Shown in pieces: positions 1 through 12,338 of a DNA stretch of 64,000 nt. This stretch comes from Adiantum capillus-veneris (Eukaryota > Streptophyta > Polypodiopsida > Polypodiales > Pteridaceae). Every line of letters begins with the position of its first letter. Position 1 is the stretch's first letter. The translations under genes and the position numbers were made by a program. The stretch is taken from assembly GCA_014529385.2 (NCBI GenBank), contig CM043969.1, positions 71,210,176 to 71,274,175 on the forward strand. Reading direction: 5' to 3'. A model generated the notes under the pieces. That model did no database searches. It was not told the origin of the DNA and was given only the letters and a program-made list of their open reading frames with translations.

Positions 1-589
1 GAAGAGGAGGAATTGTTTTACGACTCTCTAGAGCATCTTCAGCGAGATGAGGATGCAGATAATGAATGCTCTGACAATCGGAGTGGGCTAAGAGGAAACA
101 ATAGCAGATGTGAGGTTCTATGACTTTCCAAATCAAACACCTAGATGTCAACAACGCTCTAAGGAAAAGAGAACTAATGAGTACATGTTTAGAGAGAATT
201 TAATGCCTAAAATTAGAGGCAAAACACATTTTTTGATGTTTGTGAAAGTTGAAGATTGTGTTAAAGAAAAAGTTTCAGGGAGATTCTCTAGAGCTTGAGA
301 TCCAAAGACACAAGACAACATAAGAAACCTGAGAAAACAAACTCAAAAGTCTGAAACTAAAACAAAACCCTAAAACACAAAAGAACCAAGACCAGACGAG
401 GGAAGTGTGGACAACGAAAATAGAGAGTGGTGAAGGCGAGGGTGAGAAAAATGACGACAAAATGAGTGTGCCTTCCTACTACAAGAAATTCACTATCCAA
501 GATAGAAAGGTAGTGAATGATGACACATCACATACAAGAGTGAAATGACAAGGAGTCATATAACGGGCCAAAGGATGCAAAGAAGATAG

Positions 590-1547
590 ACTTGGTAGAG
601 CTAGGAGAAGAGCCAAGGCCATTCTATATAGCAACCGATCTAAGTAAGAAAGAAGAAGAGAAGCTCATAAGTCAATATACCAGCACACAATCCCACAAAA
701 ACTAATGCAAAGCCTAGCCGACAGAGACTATACACGTATAATGATATGTTTTCTAAGCACATCGAGGAAGAGATTGATAAACTAAAGTAAGTTGAGCTCA
801 TCTATGAGATAGAACACACCAATTGGGTATCTCCAATTGTGGTAGTGTCCAAGAAGAATGGTGAACTTTGAATGTTGTCAATCTAAAGAAGGTTAATGCA
901 ACCACAATAAAGGATAATTATCCCTTATCTATCACTGACCATGTTCTAAAATGAGTCATAAACAAGCAAGCATATTCCTTCTTAGATGGATTCTCTTGCT
1001 ACAACCAGCTTGCAATCGCTCCTGAAGATCAATATAAGATGGAATTTGCCACAGAATGGGGTACATATGTATATAGAGTCATGCCCTTTGGATTGACTAA
1101 TGCCCTGGCAACATTCCAGAGATTAATGGTGCATGATTTTAGAATACTTGAGAATATTCTTGAAAATTTATATGGATGATCTGTGTGTACACTCTTTCTT
1201 GAGATATGAATATGTGGAACACCTTAAAAAAGTATCCTAGAAGTGCACGACATATAGGATCTGCCTTAACCTAAAAAAGTGTGTATTCATGGTTAGACAA
1301 GGTAGAATCCTGGGACATATTGTCTCAAAAAATTAGCATATCTATGGATTTTGATAAGATAAAAGTGATTGTAGAGATGTCTAGACCAACCAACACAAAG
1401 CAAGTACAATGCTTTATGAGACATTGTGGTTATTACAAGAGGTTTATACACATGTATGCGATCATTTCTCAACCCCTATATAGACTTATAGTAGTCTTTA
1501 AATGGACAGATGAGTGTGAGCAGTCATTTCAGAAGTTGAAGAAATAA
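590..1547 (+). pseudogene. Ty3/gypsy reverse transcriptase relic
   Basis: A reverse transcriptase copies element RNA into cDNA. Reading across frames, the motif WVSPIVVVSKKNGE lies near 825-865, a DGFSCYNQLAIAPEDQYK stretch near 985-1040, MPFGLTNALATFQRL near 1081-1125 and the catalytic YMDD box near 1170-1181. The connection domain follows in one open frame at 1281-1547 and includes FMRHCGYYKRFI and a Trp at FKWTDECEQSFQKLK. Several stops fall between these blocks (for example inside the fingers near 870 and 950), so this is a pseudogene. The motif order and spacing are those of a chromovirus/Athila-type gypsy RT. Confidence 0.85.
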
Positions 1548-1559
1548 CTTATATCCGCT

Positions 1560-1994
1560 CCAATATTAAAAGCACTAGGTTGGGACAAGATCTTTCATGT
1601 TCATATTGATGCTCCAACATTTTCTATAGGATGTATCTTGGCTCAACCAAGAGAAGGAGATATAGACTTCCCAGTATGTTATGCCAGCAAACAAGTTAAC
1701 AATGCTCAAAAGAACTACATTACCACTGAGAGAGAAGGGCTAGGGATGATATATGTTGTTAAGGAATTTTGGCACAATCTCCTTGCAAATCAGTTTGTAT
1801 TTTTTATTGATCATCAAGACCTCTTATACCTTGTGAACAAACCATGCAATACCAAACGCATTGTACGATGGTTTTTCATATTGCTAGAGTTTGACTTTAC
1901 GATAGTGGTTAAAAAGGAAAAGACACATCTTTAAGCATATCATCTTTCTAGATTGTCAAATGGGGAAGCTCCAAAAGGAGTAGACAATGCATTA
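1560..1994 (+). pseudogene. Ty3/gypsy RNase H relic
   Basis: The RNase H domain would remove RNA from the RNA-DNA hybrid. The open frame at 1638-1934 contains the standard blocks: CILAQPREGDIDFPVCYASK, then NAQKNYITTEREGLGMIYVV and FVFFIDHQDLLYLVNK. The frame then runs into the typical linker (HHLSRLSNGEAPKGVDNAL) up to 1994, where a TIR element interrupts it. The frame entering this domain differs from the RT frame, so the polyprotein is broken. Confidence 0.8.
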
Positions 1995-2437
1995 GGAAGA
2001 GGATGGGGTGTAAGAGGGGCTCTTTATTTTCCATGAGTTTATGGAGGTGTTTAACATTTTGACAAATAGGTGTACGCCATGTGTACAATAATTGTGGGTG
2101 TGTAAGAGTGGTCAAAGGATGCACTTTTCTCCCAAATAAGAGGTGGATGATTTTATGATTTTTGGCCTTCCACAACTCCTCCATATGATCTCCAATTTGA
2201 GCGGAGATCATAGATCTGCAATCTATGTGTCGAGCTCTTTCCATAGATATGCTACATGATATGGTTTTACCCGCTAGAATTTAACTTCCATTTTGGGGGG
2301 AAACTTTGAATTCAAATAAACTAGCCATTTTACCTGTTTGAATTCAAAAGCTCTCCTTTGATTACTTTCTTAATACTAAAGGTTTGACTTCCTTAAACTA
2401 TCAAATAAAGAGGCCCTCCTAGACCCCATTCTCTTCC
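1995..2437. mobile_element. 443-bp TIR element (MITE-like) inside the gypsy relic
   Basis: The two ends are imperfect inverted repeats of about 35 bp (1995-2029 against 2403-2437) that match at roughly 31 of 35 positions. Both begin GGAAGAG and both run into CTCTTTATTT. The insertion separates gypsy linker sequence (ending DNAL at 1994) from its continuation (DILDAYLSNVEMVPKWSQE from about 2441). The flanks are TTA on the left and TAA on the right, so the target duplication is either TA or is included in the TIR. No coding capacity is seen. A TA or TWA target fits Tc1/mariner or PIF/Harbinger derivatives; I cannot tell which. Confidence 0.7.
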
Positions 2438-2440
2438 TAA

Positions 2441-3190
2441 TGACATCCTTGATGCATATCTTTCCAATGTTGAAATGGTGCCCAAGTGGTCTCAAGAGAT
2501 AGTCAAATTATTGTCCTATGTATTGAGTTTGATGGGACTGAGTAATAATTTAAACGATTGACGGTTTGGAAATCCAATAATTTTCAATTAATTGGCGGGT
2601 GTTTGTATCATTTAGGCTCAGAGAACATTTTACAATTATGCATAAGTCCAAAAGAGTACGATTTCTTTCTTTTAGAAGCACATGTTTAGGACTTAAAATT
2701 TCATTTCTTGTAAACAAAAACATATCAGTGCTTGAAACAATTAGGAGTTTATTGGCCACATATGTGCATTGATGTATGTTACTAATTGTGCTACATGCAG
2801 ATCTACACCACCATTAGAACATGCAACATTGTTTCAGGTAACAATTGCACCATAATGGAGTCAATATAAAATTGACTACCTAACAACGAGAGCATTTCTT
2901 GAAAATACATCTAGAGCACATCAAAGAGCTATAGAAGTAGGGGCTAGACTTCACATTGATTGAAAATCATCTCTATAAGAGAGGAAAGAATAATTAGCTC
3001 ACGATATGTGCAATGAAAAATATGTATTTTCCAATCTTAGATCAAGCGCATGGAGGAATAAGTGGAGGCCATTTCTCAGGGGATAAGACAATCAAAATTG
3101 TCTTAACCATGGGAATATGGTGGCCTACATTACATATGGACACTGAAGAATATGTTAAAAGATGTGATTCTTGTTAGCGTACCAAAGTGC
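2441..3190 (+). pseudogene. Gypsy linker and integrase HHCC zinc-finger relic
   Basis: After the TIR element the gypsy frame resumes with DILDAYLSNVEMVPKWSQE. It then degrades between about 2530 and 2820, where I see no motif. It picks up again with a linker-like stretch near 2850-2950 and the integrase zinc finger. The histidines lie in HGGISGGHFSGDKT (about 3048-3090) and the cysteines in CDSC (about 3164-3175), with a stop directly after. In gypsy elements this finger helps integrase multimerise and bind the LTR ends. Confidence 0.65.
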
Positions 3191-3207
3191 CAATAAAGAG
3201 GGATTAG

Positions 3208-3680
3208 ATGCCTTTAAGGCCAATGATGGAAGCTAGAGCTTTTGCTAAGTGGGGTATAGACTGTGTAGGTCCAATTTCATCGCATGCTTATAGGACTCAC
3301 ATCCAATATATCATTGTTGCTATGGACTATCTCATTAAATGGGAAGCAAAATACACACAAAAAGCGGATGCAAGGACCACTGCACAATTTCTCTATAAAC
3401 ATGTCTTTGCTGGATATGCCTACCAATAGAGGCACACATTTCATTAATGAATTCATGGTAATCCATAAGAAGTCTACTTCCTACCTTCCACAGGCTAATG
3501 GACAGGCTGAAGCTACACATAAAACCTTGTGCACTCTATTGACTAAAATAGTATCTAGTTCAAGGACTGATTGGGATCAAAAGTTGCACTCTACATTGTG
3601 GGTTTTTGGGGTATCTTATAAGAAATCTAAGGTAACACTGGACCAGATGACATGGTATTTGGTCTTAATGCTATCTTGAC
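3208..3680 (+). pseudogene. Gypsy integrase catalytic core relic
   Basis: Integrase inserts the cDNA. The first catalytic Asp is in AFAKWGIDCVGP (3238-3273). The second motif, normally DRGTHF, appears as NRGTHFINEF after a frame change near 3420, so the second catalytic Asp is replaced by Asn. The Glu motif is in YLPQANGQAEATHKTL (about 3482-3529). The core is split between two frames, with a stop at 3427-3429. It is therefore inactive on two independent grounds. Confidence 0.75.
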
Positions 3681-3689
3681 CATGGAGTT

Positions 3690-4114
3690 TTTCATTCCAA
3701 TGCTAAGGTTAGCTAAGCAACTAGAATGGACAAGCCATGAATTATCTTTGAGAATAGATAACCTTGAAAAGCTAGATTAGCTCCTTTTGAAAGCCTTACC
3801 GTCCTTCTATGCTCAAAAAACAAGGAAAAAGGAGTTTTCTGACAAGCATATACGCTCAAAATAATTTAAAATAGGTGATTATGTCCTGGTTGATACATTA
3901 AACAACATACCAAGAAACTTAAAAAGTGAGGGATGGGACCCTTTGTGATCACAAATGTATCACCAAGTGGGGCTCTCAAGCTTACTACATTGGTGAAGAA
4001 ATGCTCAATTGGATTAGTGGATGTAAGATTAAAAAGTATCATTTTCCACTAACCCATGACATGCTTCAAAAAATACATGAAGAGAATAAAAGAAATCAAG
4101 AAAATAGCAAATAG
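3690..4114 (+). pseudogene. Gypsy integrase C-terminal region relic
   Basis: This stretch matches the region after the integrase core in plant gypsy elements: a Leu/Lys-rich helix, then FKIGDYVLVDT (about 3868-3900), the small SH3-like fold that usually reads GDLVL. A further open stretch at 3926-4114 is Lys-rich. Stops interrupt it repeatedly. No chromodomain can be identified. Confidence 0.5.
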
Positions 4115-4415
4115 TCAAAGAAGCTCAAGCGGAAGAAGTGGCTCTTGGATAATTGAGAGAAAAGCACTCCAAAAAGAGAGGTCGATGTGAACTCATAGCT
4201 AAAAGCAGGGGTTGGCCATAATCACTATGCAAAAATTAATGACATGAAAGGCATGTATTTGAAATTGATACTCAAGGCAAGGATCTGAAAAGCATACACC
4301 AAGAATAAAGCACCCCAGAAGCCTATAAAAGAAGGTAGAGGGTGAGCACAAAACGGACAAAGAGCAAGAGCAACAAAACTCTGAAATAAAATTTCTACAT
4401 GATGATGAGAGCATG

Positions 4416-4563
4416 CCCTCCTCGACACCCTCCAAGGTGGAAACTAAGGTGGTGACCAAGACATAGCCCTTGACATACTTGGCACTAGACCCTCCTCGAC
4501 TCCCTCCAAGGTGGCAACTAAGGTGGTGACCAAGACATAGCCCTTGACATACTTGGCAATGAG
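4416..4563. repeat. Two-copy 74-bp tandem repeat
   Basis: Unit 1 starts at 4416 (CCCTCCTCGACACCCTCC) and unit 2 at 4490 (CCCTCCTCGACTCCCTCC). The units differ at only a few positions, so the duplication is recent compared with the decayed gypsy relic beside it. It sits just downstream of the integrase relic, possibly in that element's 3' region. Confidence 0.8.
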
Positions 4564-6650
4564 GGTATGAAGGCATCTTTGGCACCGTTGGCTGCACATG
4601 AGGAACAATCACTTACCATGACTCAAAACTTCCCGAGAGGTCACCTATCTCAGTACTATTTTAGTTGGAGAGCACTTGATCACAAGGTATCTAACCATTG
4701 AAATAGACCTCCTTGTTGTCTATATCCTCAAAATAATATGGGGTTAAGTTGGAGTTTTTTGTTTACCTACTAAGCTAAACCATGTGAAAATTAAGCATAT
4801 AAAGGAACATCTAGGATTAGCAAAGCATGCATGTATGTGGGTGTATTATGGACGTATGCACTAATCATTAAATAGTAGAATACATTGTTTATGTGTAATT
4901 TTTTTGCCTCAATCATCCTTTATGTTGTTATTATTTCTTCGTAAATACCCTTTTCCCAATCACTTAAATGTGGAGTGTGAAGTAAGGTTTCCTCTTACAT
5001 AAGATTGTGCATGTAGTAGACGATGTTCCTATATAAATGATACATAAAAGTCACACTAGATTCATATATTTTTAATTACAAATGGTTTGTAAATATCTCC
5101 TTGTTTTAATTAGCATTCAACCATAGGTTGTTGGTGGCTATCCTCAACCATAGGTTGTTGTTGCACCCGCTCCTATTTTGGTAACTCAATTGTCAGTTTT
5201 TGCATTGTATATACATAAGTTGAACTTAGTATAGGAAAGCTCCTGAAGTGACCAAGAATCTGATTATCATCACAAGAGATAAGCATGTGATTAAGTTGCT
5301 AATTTTTTTAATCAAAATAATTATTTGATCTAGGATAAAGGTGTTAGATCATTATGGAAAGTTATCTTTAGAAAAGAAAATAACTAATAGCACATGCTCT
5401 TGCTAGATGGAGATCGCAGCTAGCAAGGAAATACCACGGTTAGCGAAGATTAAATTGTGGTTAGCATCACTTGCATCTCAAGGTGAGCGAGTATTCCTAG
5501 AAGTTAGCAATAGGGAATTTTTTTATTGGCCACTTTGCGGTTAGTGAGTAGGAAAACCTTTGCAAAGGCTCTCTTGATTAGATAGAGAAAGTCCGTGAGT
5601 GGTGGAAAGCTCACAAAATTGTATAATTCTTTCTGTGAAAATATGGGACTACCTTCATAAGATCCTGCTTGAGAAAGAATTGTTTGGGTGATGTTTGAAG
5701 AGATTTATGAAAGAGCCCGTGATTGGAATTAACAAAGAAACCGTGGTTGTACCTGCAAAACAATGTGGTAGTACTTAAAAACAAGAGAAATGGGTGAGTG
5801 GATGTGGAAAGAGGAAGACTAATATCCAAATGTAACAATGCCTACAGATGGGTGCATTCAATTAGTCAAGTTCTTTTCACAAGTCTACATGTTAGCTAAG
5901 GATAAGTCTCATATCACATGTAGGACTTTATGAATGGTGGTCGTGCCTCTTAAATGTGAAAAAAAAGGCATTGTTTATAGATCCTAGGTGTGTCAATGAG
6001 ATTTCATCTTTGCCATATTTGATCTTTTCCACATTAGCTCCAATACCAATGTAACAGCAGCCAAAATTTTTCATGCAATCACAATGGAACTAATTTATGA
6101 AAGGAGATTTTTACCTTAAGAGAATTCTTTAGAGGAGAGTTGTAGGTAGAGCAGGGATGATTTCATTTTATCATTTACACATTAGAAGATCAAATCATTC
6201 ACATAAATTGAAGACAAAAACACATTAAGATTAACAACTTCTTGAGGACCGGATTTGCTTTGAGCCGGTTGAGCCGGTTCCCCCTCTAAAATCACTTTGT
6301 ATTATAGTTTCTCTCAATGAGAGATTTGATTACAATATAATATTAGCCCTTGTAAAGCTTCCTTAAACCAATGAAGATAATGAGCTTCATGATTTCATTG
6401 TGTAACCCTCCTTTGCAAGCCCTAACTTACCCCATTGGGGAAAAATAATTTTAAGGATGGAGGTAGGTGAGGAGGAAGAGAAGTATTTTTCAAGCAAAGA
6501 AGTAGAAATTTCTTATATGCTTACTCCATGAGAAATTTGTTAGCATAGCTAGAATATTAGAGAATAAAAAGATGAAGAATATGAACTTACTTGCCTGGAT
6601 TTGCATCCATAGCCAAGTGCTTGAGCATGGAGACCATCTCTTGAGCTCCC
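4564..6650. other. Non-coding stretch, nothing recognised
   Basis: AT-rich sequence. Short frames here (for example 5611-5838 minus) lack any family motif and look like chance. A small direct repeat of CAACCATAGGTTGTTG occurs near 5108-5162. The part up to about 5000 may include the 3' LTR of the gypsy relic, but no second LTR exists in the window to prove it. Confidence 0.6.
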
Positions 6651-6653
6651 ATA

Positions 6654-6654
6654 A

Positions 6655-6695
<41 letters not shown>

Positions 6696-6723
6696 TCTTT
6701 GTGTGTGTGTGTGTGTGTGTGTG
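6654..6723. repeat. (GA)n followed by (GT)n microsatellite
   Basis: About 42 bases of GA repeat (one interruption) are followed by about 25 bases of GT repeat. The pairing of GA and GT tracts recurs at 9.85, 18.1 and 20.6 kb. Confidence 0.95.
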
Positions 6724-6953
6724 CACGCACATGCGTGTGTGTTTTCAGTAACAATATAACATAGACACCAAAGAATTCTTTCAAATTACAAAAGACACTA
6801 GAAACTATGTCAAAGAAAAGGAGGTATAAATCCCATTCATAGTACAAAAAGGATTTTATACATGAGTACAAGAGAATCAAGAGCCAGAATTCTCTCAGAT
6901 AGGAATCCCCCTTCCCCTTTTCCTTACCTCCCCTCTATTCCTTAAATTTTCCA

Positions 6954-6979
6954 CCCCCCCCCCCCCCCCCCCCCCCCCC
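6954..6979. repeat. Poly-C homopolymer, 26 bases
   Basis: An uninterrupted run of 26 C, followed by about 300 bases of C/T-rich sequence with repeated TACCACCCTCCTC-type words (6980-7200). The exact length is uncertain because long homopolymers are error-prone in sequencing. Confidence 0.9.
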
Positions 6980-8329
6980 TACCACCCTCTTATTTCTCCA
7001 TACTTTTGGTCGTTTTTTTTCCCCTCCATACCACCCTCCTCGTACTCCATACTTTTTTTTCTCTATTCCCCCCATACCACCCTCCTCTTACTCCAAAAAT
7101 TTTGGTCATAGTCACCCTCCTCTTTTTCCATAAATTTCTAGTCCAAGTCCCTTTCTCTTGGTACCCCCCCAATTAACACTCTTTAAACCTCCCTCTTTCC
7201 CTCCTTTTCCTACCCCATTTAAGAGCTAATCCCTCTCCATTAAAGTGACCTCCTACTCTTTAAAAACCATGTACCTACCTTGGGAACCCCTCTTCTCTCA
7301 AATGGATACCTATTTAAACCCTCCTACTCCTCTTGTATGGTTGACACCACTGAAGAGCTAATTGCGAAACGCGTTTGGTGTTTAACCTATTTTTGCAAGA
7401 TCTCCTCCCCCTTCCCCACTTCTCTACACTCTAGAGAATTACTTCTCTCTCCCCTCTCGCTCACCTTTCTTTATTGGGAAAATTTTAATTTTCGCTCGCT
7501 CAGTTTGCTAGCTAGTCAAGTTATTTCCTTGGCTTATGAAAGCCAAGGAACTTTGAAAACCATAGTTGAGAAGGTAACCATCACCTGCACCCATGGAAAC
7601 AACACAACATTTAGTTAGCATTCGCACCGTATATTGCAGGTGATGCATGGTTATCCCACATGTTATAGATGTCACCCAACTAGATTTCTTTCAAAGATAA
7701 GTAATAAGAAAGGTCAATTTAATCATATATTCAGAGATGAAATCATTCACAATGGGGAAAAAACATATGAAGCCCCTTGTGCTTTACAAGCTCTCGTGAG
7801 ATAAGGCAGGAGACGAGTTTTATGAGACATTTTAGCCTCAAAGTGGGCCAGCTATACCTGTTTCTTGACTTTACAGAGTTTGGCATTAATGGCCGCTATT
7901 TTTTTTGGGTCAGTGACAGTGCTCATATGTGCAGTCAATCTATACTTTGGAGTTTTCTGTAACATAAAAAGACATTTAGTAAGTAAGTCCTACAACCCCT
8001 TTGTCAAAGTCAAAAATCAAATGCAAGGTAATAAGTATGAGTACTAATACCCTAAATCATAATCCATATAGATGTGTTATTCCATATTTTCTTATTTGTT
8101 CCAAAAGCCAAGAACGTGTGCCACCAAGGTCCATAAAAATGATGCAATAAGCAACCACTTACGGCCACAAGAATAGCCCATGTACAACCATATAACAGAA
8201 TCCCTCATACCCATATTTAGAGCATAAATGGCCACCTTCAATCATAACCATGCTCCCAACCGACCATACTCGGACAATATGAGCAATCCTTCCAAAATTT
8301 TAAATACACAACACTAAAACGGCAAGAGA
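6980..8329. other. Non-coding stretch with pyrimidine-rich start
   Basis: From 6980 to about 7260 the + strand is strongly pyrimidine-rich with degenerate TACCACCCTCCT words. The frame at 7280-7618 has no recognisable motif. From about 8150 the sequence begins to resemble the later copy of the direct repeat described at 8330-9020. No gene is seen. Confidence 0.5.
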
Positions 8330-9020
8330 GGTAAGCTTGATAACCAACCTAGAGGCTCAACAACATAAGTGCACCACCACGACATCCTTACAAAAATTAC
8401 AGGCCACTGTCTTACACCCTCAAATATATATGCCCCACAATATAGGGTCATTCACCAAGTCTTTTAAAAAGAACCAATCATTGCCCCCCCTTTATTTTTA
8501 AAGAAAACACCATAATCACTGCAACAATTATCCAGTAAATGAAAGAGAATACCACCTTCCAATGCTTAATTTACATGCCTATGACAAACCACATACGACC
8601 TCATGAGCAGCCATATTTACCATATTCCACAAATCATCATAACCATAACCATATTCGGCCACCATAAATCCTTACCAACCATTCATTCGGCCCATTTAAG
8701 CCATTTTGCCCAAGATCAATAAAGACAACAGCATGGATCGTATCTGCACAAGAATTTTTAGTTCGGTAACCAACCCAGAAGTACATCTACCATAGAATAA
8801 CTGCCACGGCAGCCTTACCTGAACATACAAGCCGCTGTCTTACACCCCACAAGTGGGCTAACCGCACTATATAGGGTCATACATCAGATATTTAATCAAA
8901 AATTCTATCATTACACCCCCTTTTTTTTTTAAACAAACGGACTTCCAAGGTCACAATTATCGAGTGTTTGAAAGAAGATACAACCTTTAAATGTTTCTTT
9001 ACATGCTTATGACAAACCGG
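8330..9020 (+). repeat. Diverged ~430-bp direct repeat, two units
   Basis: Unit 1 is about 8330-8590 and unit 2 about 8760-9020. Both contain CAACC..., then CTGTCTTACACCC, then TATAGGGTCAT, then a CCCCCTTT(A/T)TTTT tract, and both end in ACATGC(C/T)TATGACAAACC. The offset is about 430 bp. Identity is visibly around 70%, so this is an old duplication. Sequence between and upstream of the units (CCATATTTA, AATCATAACCAT) also looks related, so the true period may cover the whole 430 bp. Confidence 0.6.
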
Positions 9021-9580
9021 AGAAATTTATTGATGGAAATCCTTAAACTCGAAACAAAGTTATAAATCAACTCTGCAAACGCTGGAAGGGTGCTCATACA
9101 CAAGCATATGATAAGACATTTAAAAGCAATTCCTAACTCACAAGGTGAGTAAAAAACGATCAGTGCAGTAAATAAAAACCGGTTCAGCAAAAGTTGCCAT
9201 TCAAGTACCTCTGCCAGCATATACATGAGGAATACCAAGAAGTGAATCACAACCCATCAAACATTTTGGACAGCATTCCATTTTAATGCCAAAAGTCACT
9301 TGAGATTGAGTCGGAGCGGCCAGCTCCACAATGGCTTGCTTATCCTTGCCCTTTGCCATAAATCCAACACTTAACACTACTCCTTCGCAGGTAAAGACGT
9401 ACATAGTCCTAATGTACAGACTACACCCAAGTACACACACACACACCACCACCACCAATGCTAGTGAGCATGTAAAGCTCACCTTTTATCAAGATTTTAA
9501 TGCAGGTAGCACCTTCCTTCACCGTTGTAAGGTGGGTCCAGCTTCAAGAGGGGAATGGTGCAGCAGCGCTGCCTACTATT

Positions 9581-9602
9581 CACACACACACACACACACA
9601 CA
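9581..9602. repeat. (CA)11 microsatellite
   Basis: A perfect CA repeat. A shorter, related CA/CACCAC tract lies at 9436-9459. Confidence 0.9.
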
Positions 9603-9849
9603 GTGGTAAGAGCTCAAAATTGCAGACTTTTCGGGAGGGAGCCACCTTACTAATAAGCAGAAGACGACATCTTTTACAAAGCCATGTAACCCGCCCATAA
9701 CCCCTTTAATAACTAAGGGTTGGGTACCATTAAGTTACCATTTAAAAAAAAAAACCTAGTTAATTTGAGCTAGTTATACACCAAAGGTACCCCAGGCCAA
9801 CAGTCGCGGTCAATTTAACCAGGGAAATAGCAACATGCTATTACCATCC

Positions 9850-10690
<841 letters not shown>

Positions 10691-11029
10691 TTGCTTCTTC
10701 CTCCCATGCTCTCCCTATTGACTCAAACGAGAGGCACTCATGGCCACAAGTGCCTTCCCAAGTCCTCTATCTTGTCACTCAACCTCTCCTTGCTGCCCGT
10801 TCCCAATGCGTGGGAAGAATCAAATTCATTACCTCATAGGCCTTTAGTTCTCCTGAATACTATGACATTGCAAGGGAAACTTGGTTCTATCCACCTATAC
10901 CCGTGTAACCTAAATAATGCACTACAATAATGGTAGTAGTTGAATGTTGGCTCCATTGGCCCCCAACAACATGGCATCCCCTATCCTCTCCCAAGACCAT
11001 CACTCCACCATCGAGAGCCTCCTGAAAGT

Positions 11030-11214
11030 GATACCAAGTGCAAACCCCAAGCAGCTCTTGTAACAGTTGGATAAGAGCATGGCCACTTTGCCCAAGTACC
11101 CTATGTGTATGGAATCTATGGATATCCCCTTGAATTTCCAGCAACATCTGGGAGCCATAGCCTCCAAGATAGGAAAGGTCCTACAAGGCCGATCGCACAA
11201 GGACTACATCCCAA
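11030..11214 (+). pseudogene. LINE ORF1 (DUF4283-like) 5' fragment
   Basis: One forward frame reads KSMATLPKYPMCMES followed by MDIPLNFQQHLGAIASKIGK. Plant L1 ORF1 proteins have a DUF4283 domain with the pattern 'W(V)R.P.LP..(F/L)W....L..IAS.(I/L)G'. The fragment is cut at 11214 by the CACTA element and continues after 18692. It has no start codon of its own and is non-functional. The assignment rests on pattern resemblance, supported by the endonuclease downstream. Confidence 0.45.
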
Positions 11215-11227
11215 CACTACAACAAAA

Positions 11228-11350
11228 ATAGGTGTTATCGACGCATATATCGACGCTTCCCATCGTTATGCGCGTCGCTATACGCGTCACTGTGAAACCA
11301 GTCGCTATTAGCGACGCGGATAGCGACGGGCATAGCGACGCATATAGTGA
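11228..11350. repeat. CACTA left subterminal repeat array
   Basis: At least eight degenerate copies of an 8-12-bp motif in both orientations are present (ATCGACGC, GCGTCGCTATA, TAGCGACGC). By analogy with En/Spm these are transposase-binding sites. The motif is GC-rich with several CpG, unlike the AT-rich surroundings. Confidence 0.85.
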
Positions 11351-11629
11351 CGACTATAGTAGAAATTTTTTTTCTTGGGCAGAGGGCTGGTAGCCTGGCC
11401 TATGCCCAGTTAAAAGATGAACACAGCCACAGCCAGACTTCCCGCCCTCTGTCCAAGAAAGCGAGCAGCACCAAAATATCAACCATGCTCCCGCGCGCAA
11501 AAATTTCGGCAGAGTTCCCTTTGTTTTTACATAAACTTTTCAAAAAAAACCATATCATGTATACGCCTCCTACATGTTATCCATGTAGGATCTCACATGA
11601 GATTTAAGGCCAATGAAAGACAACCGTAC

Positions 11630-11860
11630 CAACTGAAAAGCATAGCCATAACTTAAAAGCATAACCATAACGAATCATAACCATAACTTAAAACCATAAC
11701 CGGCTATAACCACTTTGATCAAAACCATAATGCAGATAACCATAACCATAAACAAAATTAACAATAACCATAAGCATAACCAGAAAGAGAAACAATAACT
11801 ATCTATACAATGACAATGACAATAATCATAACCATAAGGGAAACAATAGCTGTCTGAACA
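11630..11860. repeat. Degenerate CATAAC hexamer array
   Basis: About 25 copies of (C)CATAAC with small variations lie inside the CACTA element, between the left subterminal array and the first coding segment. The unit is not the plant telomere repeat (TTTAGGG or its complement). Confidence 0.75.
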
Positions 11861-12338
11861 CTAACTGTTTGTACAAAAAAGAGACACAGAAGCGTGTCTG
11901 TGTCTCACAAAGCATATAGATGAAATCTGGTCCACTAATGACTAGGCGTCGCAACCTGCACATAGGAAAACTCACAAAATTAGTATTGATATTACTTCAC
12001 ATATAGTGACTTAATTAAATCAACTCACACATATTAACATCTCACCTCAAGCGATCAGCGAGACTGTAAGGCCTCCCAGTCTACAGGCTCTCCTGAAGCT
12101 TCAAGATAATTCAGTATTTCATAGATACCTCTGCGATATCCATCTGACTCCTCCTCGTGTGATGGAGCTCGATGCATTGCAAGATTCTGCGTTTATACAA
12201 AAATCAAAGTAATAAGAATACATGATTCATCGCGTTTTAAAAAACGCCATAGTTAAGATTGGATTAGAAACTCACAAACTCATAGCGAAAGGTGTCGAAG
12301 CCTCCACTGCCAAGATGAGATGTCCCCCTAGTCATCTG

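Larger units (their letters stand above)
1..4140 (+). mobile_element. Decayed Ty3/gypsy retrotransposon, pol relic (5' truncated by window)
   Basis: This stretch reads as a Ty3/gypsy pol region in the order reverse transcriptase, RNase H, linker, integrase zinc finger, integrase core and integrase C-terminus. It is broken by many stops and frameshifts in all three forward frames. The order RT-RNaseH-IN is diagnostic of Ty3/gypsy; copia has integrase first. The first 110 bases read as an acidic gag/protease-side stretch. The segment at 590-675 resembles the pre-RT linker common in plant gypsy elements (ELGEEPRPFYIATDLSK). No LTR can be placed at either end. A TIR element interrupts the RNase H-integrase linker. 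It is a relic and cannot make a working polyprotein. Confidence 0.85.

Noticed and set aside
11630-11860. Interstitial telomere array
   Set aside because: The repeat is CATAAC/CCATAA, not CCCTAAA/TTTAGGG, and it lies inside a CACTA element.
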